Of a stretch of DNA of 6,816 nt, positions 6,610-6,816 are shown in pieces; position 1 is the first letter of the stretch, and every line of letters starts with the position of its first letter. The translations under genes were made by a program, and so were the position numbers. This DNA comes from an uncultured bacterium (GTDB lineage: Bacteria > Bacillota_A > Clostridia > Oscillospirales > Oscillospiraceae): positions 1-6,816 of the forward strand of contig CAMEHJ010000059.1 in NCBI GenBank assembly GCA_945917385.1. Reading direction: 5' to 3'. The notes beneath the pieces are model-generated. The model had not been told where the DNA came from. It saw only the letters and a program-made list of their open reading frames with translations, and did no database searches.

Positions 6610-6816
6610 CTATTTAACGGTGCTGTTCGGAACGTCAAGCACAAGGTCGGACATGGCAAAGCTTGAGCAGGGGTGGATGTAGTTGAACTCCACATCCGCT
6701 CTGCGCCGGCCGTCGGTCTTTTCGGGGATATACACCTTGCCGGACACGAGCTTTGAGCGGCACCAGCCGCACTCGGCGCTGCGGCAGCGGGAGGGAACGG
6801 CAATTCCCGCGCGCTC
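6610..6816 (-). CDS. C-terminal [2Fe-2S] ferredoxin domain of a larger protein (partial)
   Basis: The minus strand is open from the right edge to a TAG (complement of 6610-6612) and encodes the last 68 residues of a protein. It contains the plant-type [2Fe-2S] pattern CRSAECGWC (Cys-x4-Cys-x2-Cys, residues 11-19 of the fragment), and a fourth Cys in YIHPCSSF at residue 50, with the typical ending SDLVLDVP. This C-terminal placement is usual in flavin reductases of the ferredoxin-NADP reductase type (FAD/NAD domains followed by [2Fe-2S]), which pass electrons from NAD(P)H to the cluster. The N-terminal domains, if present, lie beyond the window, so the partner fusion is inferred. The gene converges on the potD terminator and is probably unrelated to the transporter operon. 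Confidence 0.85.
   Translation of the reverse strand, partial: ERAGIAVPSRCRSAECGWCRSKLVSGKVYIPEKTDGRRRADVEFNYIHPCSSFAMSDLVLDVPNSTVK

Overview
The window looks like part of a chromosome from a GC-rich Clostridia-type Firmicute, perhaps an Oscillospiraceae-like gut anaerobe. The clues are strong GGAGG-type ribosome binding sites, a consensus sigma-A promoter, a TTG start, a short lipoprotein signal peptide, GC-rich third codon positions and tightly packed operon genes. This placement is inference; there is no rRNA or other phylogenetic marker here.

Layout. Positions 1-89 appear to hold the last codons of a plus-strand gene, closed by a strong intrinsic terminator (90-128). A well-formed sigma-A promoter (153-181) follows. 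Downstream of it is an AT-rich, gene-free stretch of about 300 nt (188-478) that folds into many helices and ends in a second intrinsic terminator just before the next ribosome binding site. This is either an attenuating leader (riboswitch-like) or a free-standing structured small RNA; the conserved-looking core may be a raiA-motif RNA, which I cannot verify.

Positions 493-6513 form one plus-strand operon-like run: a P-II signalling protein lacking the uridylylated tyrosine; PotA, PotB and PotC, a complete spermidine/putrescine-type ABC importer core; a YtcJ/NfdA-type amidohydrolase broken by two in-frame stop codons but otherwise intact; and a PotD-like substrate-binding lipoprotein. A bidirectional terminator (about 6529-6557) separates this run from a convergent minus-strand gene. 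Only that gene's C-terminal plant-type [2Fe-2S] ferredoxin domain (6610-6816) lies in the window.

Working model. The lipoprotein captures a cationic or amide-type nitrogen compound, PotB/PotC/PotA import it, the amidohydrolase (if functional) hydrolyses it, and the P-II protein senses nitrogen/energy status and may gate the transporter. Changes in the PotD ligand pocket and the amidohydrolase between potC and potD suggest the substrate may not be spermidine or putrescine. The points most worth following are the structured RNA with its mutually exclusive pairing, the P-II/Pot linkage, and the doubly interrupted hydrolase.
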